Positions 11,225-21,229 of a DNA stretch of 47,806 nucleotides are shown in pieces. A program made the position numbers and the translations under genes. The first letter of the stretch is position 1. Every line of letters begins with the position of its first letter. Source of the DNA: Gnetum montanum (taxonomy: Eukaryota > Streptophyta > Gnetopsida > Gnetales > Gnetaceae); contig MNCI01030691.1 of assembly GCA_015680685.1 (NCBI GenBank), forward strand, positions 90,512-138,317. Reading direction: 5' to 3'. The notes below the pieces were generated by a model. That model ran no database searches. It was not told the origin of the DNA and saw only the letters and a program-made list of their open reading frames with translations.

Positions 11225-12473
11225 CAAGTATGTAGCATAGAATTTAGAAATTTAGAGATAAAATTAAAAATAATATAATTAGGCCTAGTTCAGAAGAAAT
11301 TGATTCTTGACCAAACCCTATCATGCTTATGAGAAGAAAAACACAAGTGTTTATCATATATTGTATATGTGAAATCTCTACTTCATTTCAATCCAAAAAT
11401 GAAATTTGTTCTAATTTAATGCAAGTATTAAAATAGTCACACAAGATAACTTTATTAACATGAGCAATATAAACCATATCAATTCCTAAATATTGAAAAT
11501 AATACATTCTATCTAAAACACAAAATATGGGAAATTTTCTATCTCCCACTTTTTAGTTATGCTAAAACTATCAAAAGCTTAAAAAAATTTATGCTTTATA
11601 AGACAACAACAATTTTCTTTCCTCTTTAGTTTCTTTAACCATTTATCATTCCTTGCATATTTAATTAATTTCCATTTACTTAAGTCCTTGTTTATCTAGA
11701 TTTTTTTCCATCTACAATACCAAATATTTCAAGGTCTATCACCCATTGATCTAACTCCAATGACCTTTAAGATTAATTCTTTAAAGATAAGCCTCTTATT
11801 CTTGAGTTTTTTTAATTGTCTCCTTTGTATATTCATTTTTTTCTTATTTTAAACCAAAGTTCTTTAAGTTAGAATCCCTACATTTTTTCTCTTCTTGCAA
11901 TGTCTTTAACACTATGATCTCTTCTTTTGGTAGTGTATCATATCTTATCATGTATTTTTGGTCTCAATGGTATGGGATGCAAAATCTTCTCATCTAACCC
12001 AATACATGCAATACTCTAACTAACAAAGTAATACCTCATCAACTTTTAAATATGACCAACTACTTTCTTTATGAATGCTAGTTTTCGCTTCAATTCTTGC
12101 ATGCAGTTCTAGGTGTGGTAGTAGAGTAACCTTGTGGTAGGACCCTTTTTATTCATAGGTCACATTTACCCTATATAGGGAGGGGTTGTGCTACCAACCC
12201 CAAATTACCTTGCCAAAAATAAATAAATAAATAAATAAAAATCAAGGTAACGATAAGATATCTTTGTCATGGGCTAACACTAACACTTGCATTGACATGA
12301 AGCCATAATATTTACCTCTAACTTGATATAAAACCACAAAGTAAAGCCTAACCAACTTTTGGATATGACTAACTTGGTGTAAACAAGCTACGCTTCTCTG
12401 CCTTCTCCTCTAGATCCACCATCTTTGTCTGTATCAGCCTAAAGCCACTTGCACCTAACTCTGTCCAAATGTT
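11225..12473. other. Non-coding spacer between A1 and the RLP pseudogene
   Basis: AT-rich with no open frame of note. It holds a short (AAAT)n microsatellite near 12216-12240 and pyrimidine-rich stretches at 11600-11960. No gene or recognisable element was seen. Confidence 0.5.
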
Positions 12474-12609
12474 CATCCTTCTTCTAATTCCTTCTAGATC
12501 TTTATTCATCACATATTTCTGCTGAGATCTGCACAACCTCTCATCCTTCTTCTAATTCCTTCTAGATCTTTATTCATCACATATTTCTGCTGAGATCTGC
12601 ACAACCTCT
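12474..12609 (+). repeat. Perfect 68-bp tandem duplication
   Basis: Two identical 68-bp units (12474-12541 and 12542-12609) begin CATCCTTCTTCTAATTCC and end GCACAACCTCT. They lie about 180-310 bases upstream of the RLP pseudogene start. Perfect identity indicates a recent duplication or an assembly artefact. Confidence 0.95.
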
Positions 12610-12785
12610 CATGATCTCCATGAAAGAGATTTAGAGTTGACAAGTAGCTATATCAGTGATGCCATGGAATGGCATTGCTTTTAATAAGCTATCAAGGAAC
12701 AGAATCTTTCTTTAACATTCCGAAACATTTTTCCAAATAACAAGTGATGCATTACATTTCTGATATGTAACACGCGAAAGCAGCA

Positions 12786-15700
12786 TGAAACGACGTTATT
12801 CTGCTGTGTTTGCCTCTGTTATCTGTCTCAGCTTTGCCGTCAAATGCTTTCTCTCCTCTACATTCCTCTGCTGCAGAAGCATTTGACATAGAAATTGAAG
12901 CATTGCTGAAGGTCAAGGAAGGATTCACGTATATTCCTCAAAACCGTCTTAGCAATTGGAGCCGCGCTAATTCTGATAGACTCTGTTATGACTGGTTCGG
13001 AGTCACTTTCGGAGGCTTCAACTGTACAAAGAGGGTGGTATCGCTGAAACTCAGTAATTTAGCACTTGAAGGTTTCATTTCGCCGTTTATAGGCAATCTC
13101 AGCTCCCTAACTTCATTGGATTTGTCGGACAATTATCTTCATGGCACCATTCCCACAGAGATGGCTCGCTTAACGCTGCTGCTACAACTAGATCTCAGTT
13201 ATAACTACTTGAAAGGTTTGGTTTGTGGTTTGGATTTTGTTTTTCCCGGGTTCTGTTGCACTTTATCCCTAGTTTGTACTCTCATCTCCGATTCTCATAG
13301 GTACATTATTGCATTTAATTTACTTGTATGCTTCATCGGAATCACCGATTTCCATAAACTTTTAGTGCCAAATAAGGTTTCAAATTCTGGAATCAACATT
13401 TTTCATAAAATTTCATTACCAATACGGTTTCAGATTCTAGTTGCCAATTCTGAATCATGGTTTTATGCAGTATCCATCTTCAACTTACATCTGTTTATTT
13501 TATATCCTATTGCAAAGTAGGTTATAGATGCTTACTCAGAAATAGCGGCATAAAGTCTTTTATCCTTAAAATTTTAATTGCAGTATTGATATAGCATTAT
13601 AATTTTACTTATCACGATTTCTTTGTAATCCCTCCATTTTTTTTTTGGCTACACAATTCAAATTCTCCTGGAAGCAGTCCTTGCAATTCCACACACAAAT
13701 CTCAATCTTTAGAAGCATAGACACTCATTAAAAATGATAATTATTCTTCTGATTGCAGGTTCCATACCTCCCAAGACTGGTCACATGCAGCACTTGCAAG
13801 TGCTGAATCTCTTTTCTAACCAATTAAATGGGGAGATTCCTCTCTCCATATTGAATTGTTCGGCTTTGCATAGCCTGACATTAGCAGCAACTGAACTTTC
13901 TGGTGCAATTCCCACAAGAATCGGTGCATTGAAGCAGCTGGAAGAACTCTTTCTAAGCTGGATTGAATTCCATGGTCCCATTCCCTTGTCATTAATGAAC
14001 TGTTCGTTGCTTGAGCTGCTGGAGCTGGACGGAATTCACTGACTGGTTCTGTACCGCCATGGCTGTCAAGTCTCTCTCATCTCCAGATATTATATCTTGG
14101 AGACGGAGATATAGGATCGATGAAGAGTACGAGTAGTCTGGAGGGACACATACCTTGGCAGTGGGAAATTTTCAATGCTTACTGAGCTGTACCTTGTAGG
14201 AGATGGGATAGCTGGATGCGTTCCAATACAATTTAGGGATTTGAAGCAGTTGTCGTCACTGAGTCTCCGTAAAATGGAAGTGCCTATGTCGTGCAATTTT
14301 CCACAGCAGCCGGGGAACTTGCCGCAGGTGCAAACGCTGAATCTAGAAGGTGGAATACTTTCAGGAGCTATACCTCCCCAGATCAAAAGCTTCAAGAATC
14401 TAGTCTCTCTTCACTTAGAGGGAAACAATCTTAGGGGAAGAATACCAGAAGAAATTTGCGGGCTAGCAACGCTCGAGGCCCTCGGTTTGAGAGGGAAATT
14501 TGAAGGCCGGATACCTAGCTGCTTTGAACTCATGCAGAATTTGGAATCACTGGTTTTGTTGGTAGATGGCTTGCAAGCAGAAATCCCCATGGCTATTTGG
14601 AAGCTTCGAAATCTTGTTGTCTTGAAGTTAACAGCAGGAAGAATAATGGGAGTGTTGGCCACAGAGATGTGTCGCCTCCGTGGATTATTCGAAGTGCAAG
14701 TGAATGCTAATCTAAGAGGCCACATTCCAGATTGCATCGTGGACATGAAAGAGTTATCTATTTTGGATTTGGGTGGCACTGGATTAACCGGTTCAATTCC
14801 GCAAAGAATTGGGATGCTCAGCCAATTGCAATTTAGATGTATCTGGAAACAGATTGTCACGAAAACTTCCTGAGAGTTTGAGCAGTTGCAGCAAACAGGG
14901 CTATTTAGATGTCTCCGGAAACAGGCTCACCGGAAGACTTCCAAGGAGTTTGAGCAATAACTCGCACCTGTATACCTTAATAGTTTCCTCTAACAGTTTC
15001 AGTGGAGAGCTATCTTTGACCTTCCCACCTTCATTAAGGGTCCTGTCTGCATTTTGAGTTCCATATCCAAATCCTTGTCTGGTTGCAAAAACCTGATATG
15101 GCTGGATTTCAGGAAAAACAGGTTAACCGGTACTGTTCCAGAATATTTAAGAGAAATGAAAATGCACAAGACCTTAAATCTAGGGTGTAATCAACTGGAA
15201 GGAGAAATTCCAAAATGGATGGTGGATTTGACTGAGCTGCAGGTGCTGGATTAACTGAGGGGATTTGGCAACGTTTGGAATGACAGCAGGATACATCCAG
15301 GGTCAGGTATCTCTTTTATCCCTCTGGTAGAGTACTTGCCTGATAGTGTGAAAATGATTTTTAGGCAAAAGGGGTTGGAACTTATCAATCAATAGATGAT
15401 ATCCTACAACAATCTCATAGACTTGTCATGTAATAATCTCAGGGGCACTATTTCAGAGAGCATTGGAGAACTGGGTAAACTAAGGCTACTTAACTTATCT
15501 CACAACATGTTCAGTGGCCATATACCACAAGACATACGAAAGTTGGTCATGTTAGAACAAATTGATTTGAGTTCAAACAGACTGACTGGCACAATTCTAG
15601 AGCATCTAAGTTCCTTAACTTCACTGGGAGTTTTCAATGTTTCCCATAATCATGTCAGTGGTAGGATCCCCAGGTCTACCCAGTTCACCACATTTGATGA

Positions 15701-15957
15701 TAGTGCATTTGCTGGAAATGATTGTTTATGTAGAGTTTTCCCCCATGATTATTGTCATAAGGTAAAAGAGAAACAAAACATGCAACCCAGTCCTTCCAAG
15801 GATTGGTGGGATTGGATTTCCTTGGTGGGATTGGATAGAAGATCATGTATCATTAGTAGCTTTTGGATTAGGTTTTGGTTTATTTTATGGGGCAAGAATA
15901 GCACTGTATTGTCACTGGGATGCATTCCCCTGTTACTGTGCTACCTACTGCTTTTAA
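12786..15957 (+). pseudogene. LRR receptor-like protein (RLP) pseudogene
   Basis: The readable product has a hydrophobic N-terminus (VILLCLPLLSV), an LRR N-terminal cap (ALLKVKEGF, then CYDWFGVTF), about 20 plant-type leucine-rich repeats (SLTSLDLSDNYLHGTIP and similar), an island containing VKMIFRQKGLE, the C-terminal block QFTTFDDSAFAGN and a membrane segment (VAFGLGFGLFYGARIALY) before TAA at 15955. No kinase domain follows, so it matches RLPs, cell-surface receptors that act with co-receptor kinases in defence or development. A 543-bp intron (13216-13758) splits a glycine codon. The only upstream ATG (12785) is one base out of frame. Further frame breaks occur near 14030, 14165, 14830, 15045 and 15840, with in-frame stops at 15252 and 15393. 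The usual LCG near the C-terminus is LCR. Sequencing errors could explain one or two breaks but hardly all. Confidence 0.85.
13216..13758 (+). other. Intron in the RLP pseudogene
   Basis: The donor GT at 13216 follows AAAG in a readable LRR (LDLSYNYLKG), and the acceptor CTGATTGCAG ends at 13758. Joining restores a phase-1 glycine codon and the expected GSIPP repeat start. The intron is T-rich and contains stops in the exon frame. Confidence 0.75.
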
Positions 15958-16037
15958 ATTTAGGCTACATTAGTGCATTTCTATTCTACTCAATACTCTT
16001 CAAAGGATGTTCTTTAATAGTTACATTTCAATATTAA

Positions 16038-17399
16038 ATAAGCTTGAATCCTAATGCAATGCTATGTAACTGGGAAGGAAAAATCCATTATCTTGGTGTT
16101 TTTAACATTTTTTATCTGCAACGATTTTGTTTTTTTAAAGAAAGTTTTTTTTTAAAGAAAGTTTTACATTCTAAGTGAGAAAACAAATGAATATTTGGCA
16201 AATACTTAGAACCAAATTTGCAATGCTATGTCCTTTATTGAAAATGCTAATATGATATTCGGATATGTTACCATAATTGACTATATGTCTTAATTGATTT
16301 CATAATTTAAAGATCATCCGGTAGGGGAAATGAACTGAGAAAAAGAATTAAAGATTAAGCAAGGTAAACCACAAATAACCCACAAATCCTCCACCACCTA
16401 CCGAACCAAAAAAATTCCATTCATTATCAACTTATAATTGTAAGTCGGCATCCTACCTAAAATTGTAAGTCGGCGCGNAAGATCAGCAAATGCCGTTACC
16501 ACGTTAGATGAGTGAATTTCACACTATCAAGAGCTGATGCTGTTAGTAATCCTTTCTCTGTAGCAATCCAGTTTATTATTATTATTAATCATCAGTGTAC
16601 AAATCTACTGTAGGCCTCTGCTGTGCCTTTCATGGAGTGGCATGGAATGGCATCGTCAATAATTACGGTGGTCAAGTAACCATCACTGCATTGCTTTTCA
16701 CACGATAATTGCAGGACAAATTCCACAACTGCCGTGGAAAGCCACATTCCAGCATCCATATGGAGATTTAGTGAATAGATTTGCTTGGTATTGCCAAATT
16801 GGGATGGAACGCAGGCACTTATCTGTCCTGCAGGCTGCAGCTAAGTTTGACAAGTTTCCACACTGCCAACGTATGAGTCCCTTCAGAGAAGTTTTCATAG
16901 ATCCTCCGGCAGATAATGTTTGAAAATGAGAGACTGACAGCCATGGCCTCAAATGTTTCAAAACATTTCAAAATCCCTGGACATCGATAGCATGCCAAAC
17001 ACCTTTTAAACACCGGAAAATAATAAAATATCCTTAAAAGATCTAAATTTTTTTTTAAAAGTCCTCAAAAACTTTCCCAAAAGCTTAAAAGAAAAAACTG
17101 TAAGCTGCAGAATAGAAATTAGTTCATACATAACTAATGAAATTGAAAATAAGCTTTTATTATGTTTTAAGAGCCTAAGGTTCTATACTCTTTCAAGGAT
17201 CTTCCCCATTTTTAGCACAAGGCCTAAGGCCTGGTCCCTAACTATGTATCCACTTAACATAATAGGATGAATAATAAATGTATTGCATATAGAACTTGAT
17301 TTTTCTTCTAATAAAATTATTGCATATAGAACTTGAGTTTTTACCATGAATTCTTCCAACAAGAATTGTTTTTTAAGCTTTTCAATTCCTTTTTATGAT
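16038..17399. other. Non-coding spacer with short repeats
   Basis: No gene recognised. It contains a 14-bp direct repeat (AATTGTAAGTCGGC) near 16436 and 16461, one ambiguous base (N) at 16478, a short TTA microsatellite near 16568-16585, and a GC-richer patch at 16620-16980 without a convincing frame. A string CATGGAATGGCAT near 16640 also occurs at 12662 upstream of the RLP pseudogene, so this patch might be the promoter of a lost paralogue. The part after 17250 could be the degraded 3' end of the LINE. Confidence 0.4.
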
Positions 17400-18605
17400 T
17401 CTTGATCGAAACCAAGGCCCCACATCACACATTTTAAAGCATTGTAGTTTGGGAAATGGTTTTAAAAAGATGTTTTAGAATTCTTCATGTCCAAATATTA
17501 TGATAAGTACATTTATTCTTCATTGTATAAAAGACCTTCCATCCATTTGCAACTCCTAATATATAATATCTCCACTTATAATTTTCGGAGCATTCTACTT
17601 CTGAATATCTAGAAGTATCCACAATAGCATGTGTTTTATTATTTAGTTGAATAGTGTAATATTTGTTACTATATCCACAAATTAGCACTTTTATTTTTTC
17701 AATATTTACTTTATTTTTATACATTCAAAAAATTGCTGTAGTCGATGCAATATTACTTTTAACTTTGAATTTGAATTCGCTATTAGTGCTACATAACCAA
17801 GTAAACTAAAATCAACTTTAACTTTGATAAGTTTGCTTTATAATTTTTCTCTGACAATAGAGTTAAATGCTTTAGTAAAATTCACAAAACAAATAATTCT
17901 TTTACCTTGTTTTCCCTTTGCTTATTCAGTGCAATATCTAAGTGTAACTAAATGATCTAGTGTGAAATGGTTTGCTGTGAATCTTGCTTGTGAAATAACA
18001 CGTAAATTATTTCCTTTTGCTTACAATCCCAATTTTTTCTCCAAAATGATACCTAACAATTTGGCAAACAAGTTACTAATCATGATGAATCTATAACTAT
18101 TTAAAGATGATTTTTCTCATTTTTTGAAAATCATAACAAGTTTATTAATCATTCATTGTCTGGTCAAATTATTTTGATGTGCTTCATTAAGGATTTTTCA
18201 AGTCTCTTTTCACACTACCTCTCCACCACATTTTAACAATTTATCTCTATCCTTAATTGAAAGTTTTTTTGATTCCTTATCTAATCCTTTGTCCTTCTAT
18301 CTTGTAACGAGTCAGCATGGGTGGTCGTTTGGTGGTGCCCCAATTTGGGCTTCCTCCCTTTAACACTTGTTTATTTATAAGGCTGGTCTTGAGTTTCTTG
18401 CATAGTGCTCTCAACTTCTCCCTTCCCCTTAACCCTATGACTTGTTCAGATTACTGTAACTGATACATTGTTAATATCAATAGAACTTCTTTTCGGGGTC
18501 CGACATCCCCCCCACATTTTAACAATTTAAAATATAATCTTTCTACATCTATAACTTTTCCAAATACTATCTTCATAATTCCAACTACCATTTTATGTGA
18601 AGAGC
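17400..18605 (-). mobile_element. RTE-type LINE reverse transcriptase remnant
   Basis: Read on the minus strand across several frames, this shows the order of an RTE-clade LINE RT: a LLKCGGEVV string (from 18530 down to about 18215), YRFIMISNLFAKLLG near 18060-18105, SQARFTANHFTLDHLVTL near 17940-17995, RIICFVNFTKAFNSI near 17860-17905 and a YVALIANSNSKL box near 17765-17800, the usual place of the catalytic YADD-type motif, here without its aspartates. The thumb-like part continues to 17485 (VNIEKIKVLICG). Stops and frame changes show that it is long dead. The 5' endonuclease half is absent, as expected of a 5'-truncated LINE, and element B abuts it at 18609. A 268-bp insert interrupts it. 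Confidence 0.72.
18226..18529. mobile_element. 268-bp insert with 18-bp target duplication inside the LINE
   Basis: CCACATTTTAACAATTTA occurs exactly at 18226-18243 and 18512-18529 and brackets 268 bases that break the LINE reading. Within it, 18303-18505 starts TGTAACGAG and ends GTCCGACA, with TTTATAAGG near 18374, like a small LTR, yet 18 bp is far too long for an LTR target duplication and suits LINE-machinery insertion. No pol III boxes or terminal poly(A) are clear. Class unknown. Confidence 0.6.
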
Positions 18606-18608
18606 TCC

Positions 18609-19226
18609 AACTAATTAATCTCTAACTAATCCTAACATAAGTATCCATTCCCATTTTCTGTACACATCCTAAACATGTATAACATTGTTGGATTACCAAA
18701 CGTTAAGTGTTGCTAGGATTATCAAGCATCATGCATATGCTCGAAGTGGTCATACTTATGTGCTTAATTAATTGCTATTCAGCCTAGCTAACTTAACTTA
18801 GCTTAATTTAGTTTAACTACTTGAAAGCATTAAATAAAATTGCATAAAACATTAAATGCATAAATAAAATATTTAATCTAGCCAATGTGTTGCAAGGATT
18901 AGCAAAAAGCTCATCTTTATTGCTGCACACACTATCGTGCTTAAGTACAATAATGCTTGAATAAAGATCTGTACAATCAATGACTCCTACTATGGGCACT
19001 TGGGAAAATATCCTAACTCTGGAGAAGAAACATTACAAGACCTCTGCTATGCTATGACAATACTTATCCCCAAATCATGCACCTAAGCACTATATTTATA
19101 GTTCGGCACATATCCTATAACATCAAATATCTAAAATCACCTCTAAGCCCCCAATATCGAGTATCCGATATTAGGGCTTTGATATCAGATACCCGATATT
19201 GGAGTTAGATAAAATATAGTTCATCA
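18609..19226 (-). repeat. B 3' LTR, truncated at its 3' end
   Basis: On the minus strand it starts TGATGAAC at 19226, next to the polypurine tract. The segment 18609-18755 matches 38459-38606. The last ~270 bases of the LTR are missing where it meets the LINE remnant. It carries a palindromic GATATC cluster and a TATA box. Confidence 0.72.
19091..19202 (-). promoter_or_regulatory. B LTR promoter: palindromic GATATC cluster and TATA box
   Basis: 19151-19202 begins CCAATATCG and ends with its exact inverse CGATATTGG, with further GATATT, GATATC and AGATACC copies inside. On the minus strand TATAAATATA follows at 19100-19091, about 50 bases downstream. The layout equals that in the A1 and A2 LTRs. 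Confidence 0.55.
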
Positions 19227-19238
19227 TACCCCCATGAC
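19227..19238 (-). other. B 3' polypurine tract
   Basis: The minus strand reads GTCATGGGGGTA immediately before the LTR start. This 12-mer is identical to the tract of A2 and nearly so to that of A1. Confidence 0.7.
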
Positions 19239-21163
19239 TAAATGAAAACTCTTCCTTGAGTGAATAAAAGGAGGAACAAGTCCCTTATAAAATATTGGAA
19301 TGATATGGGATTATTGACTAACATTCAAACTGACTTAGATGGAACAGATAGATTCTAAGTGTCCAAGCGTATGAATTTACAATCTTTTACAAAAATGGGG
19401 TGTTCATGACAATAGAATTGAACACCCTAGCCAAAACTAACATCCAAAACTTTTGGCAATTGAAGAATGAGAGAGAAGATTCAATGAGCATGAAGGGTCC
19501 CCATCGCATGGTGCTACTGCTGATTTCTTGGTGAAGACACTCCTACCTCTAGTCCACTCTTTCCACTACATTCATAACAAAATCACAGATTAGTATGCAA
19601 TGTGTAGCTTATAGCTTTTAAGTACCTTGTCTCATTGGCAATTACACATGGCTAAGTTGTGATTATGGTGAATTGATTCTTTTAATAACATTAGTAGGAA
19701 GACTAGAAAGTAGGGTGAAATGGATAAGCAGTCCATTATTAAATTCTAAGGAGCCCAAATGTGATGAAATGATTAAAGGGGGTTAAATAATTCATGATAA
19801 CAAAAAAGAGGATTTCAATTGTAAAAATGCACAAAATTGGATGTCATTGATGGGACACACAAAAAGATTTGATTGTAAGAATGCCTAAGGATAAAGAATT
19901 TAGCTAATCCAACCAAAAGGTATGTAGTTGGGTCCTTCCCAAAGTAGGCACATGACCTTGTTGCCCTTGCATATCCTCAAAACAAGGAGTATGTGGATCC
20001 CATGGGTGATTAATGGTTATGAAAATTTAAATATGATAACCCAGAAAAAACTACCTAAGAATTTCAACACATCAAACCAAGGCATAGAACAAGAACATGA
20101 GCACTGATAGTGAGGTGAGGCTTGGAAAACATAGATAGATCAGAGAGAGAAAGTAGGATGAAGTTCCTGATTAAGGTCACATGAACTCCCTTGTGAATTT
20201 TATGGTTAAGTGACTTGATAAAATCCATCCTTAGTCCATACCAAAACCAACCACATTCAATGACTTCACATCACCACTCTAAAACCAGTTCACCCCCTTG
20301 AGACACAAGAGTGCTCCCACAGAACAACCACCATTCCTTATTTAAGAAGAAAAGACAAGTAGTAGGTGAGAAAGGGCCTTAGTTAGAGGGTGACTATAAG
20401 CATGGGTAACATATCTTTATAGTCCCATAACTAGTGCTTGTAGCTCGTTTATTTTTTCTAAGGTGTGTGCTTTGAATTCCCACCATTTTTTTGAATAGAA
20501 ACCACACCATGTAAAGGCTTATTCAACTTTCTATTATTGATCAAAATGGAAGGGTAAGAAATCCATGAAAACACCCATACATTCAAGTAAGAAAAAAGGC
20601 ACAAAGAGTACTAAGCCCCCTTGAATTCACACCCTATTCAAACCTTTAAATCCTTAACAAGTTTAAAAACTACCAAGGTCACAAGTTCATTACAATTTTA
20701 TTAATGAAAAGGGACCTCATAATTCTAGAATAAGGAAAACCATAGAGTTTGTGGATGGGTGAATGTCATGGACTCACTACCTATTTCATGAAAAGGAAAC
20801 CATGTTTGAGTTATCAATAACAAAATTCAAAGCTAGGATCTAGACACCAACAATCAAATAACTAGATAGCACATGCCCACATCAAGCAAACCACACTATA
20901 CCCATTTGGAAATAAGGCACATTATTATTAGAACACAATAAAAAAACCACACCAAAATAAAGAAAAATATACAAGAAATTGTAAAATATTCAAGAAAAAT
21001 AAAATGTACCAACAATATTTTAAAAAAATTGGAAAAAATTAATAATATAAAAACAAGAAGGTGTAAGATAAATAAGGTGTAAAATAAAAAGTTCTAAAAA
21101 TAACAAGGTGTAAAACAAAAACATAAAAAACTAAGGAGCCACTTATATGATTAGCATGGATGG
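19239..21163 (-). other. B 3' non-coding region
   Basis: Lies between the end of the integrase remnant and the 3' LTR. No frame above ~61 codons and no ORF2-like motif was readable. Near the LTR end the minus strand shares GTTAGTCAATAATCCCATA with the 3' ends of the A elements. An A-rich stretch covers 20935-21115. Confidence 0.5.
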
Positions 21164-21186
21164 ACATCTCCCCCACAACTAAGTTG
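21164..21186 (-). other. Internal polypurine-tract-like motif (B)
   Basis: The minus strand reads CAACTTAGTTGTGGGGGAGA just downstream of the integrase remnant. The 17-nt core equals that in A1 and A2, where it precedes ORF2, so the motif marks the border between the pol side and the 3' region. Confidence 0.5.
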
Positions 21187-21229
21187 AAAGGAGGAGATTC
21201 AGAAGATTGAACATGGTTGTACATCTAAG

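Noticed and set aside
12785-12860. ATG at 12785 as start of the RLP gene
   Set aside because: It opens a frame that runs out of the LRR frame within about 30 codons; the signal-peptide-like frame starts after a TGA with no ATG, so the start is treated as broken.
16620-16980. Minus-strand frames of 64-87 codons in a GC-richer patch
   Set aside because: No recognisable domain, and the frames overlap each other; more likely old promoter or gene-flank sequence.
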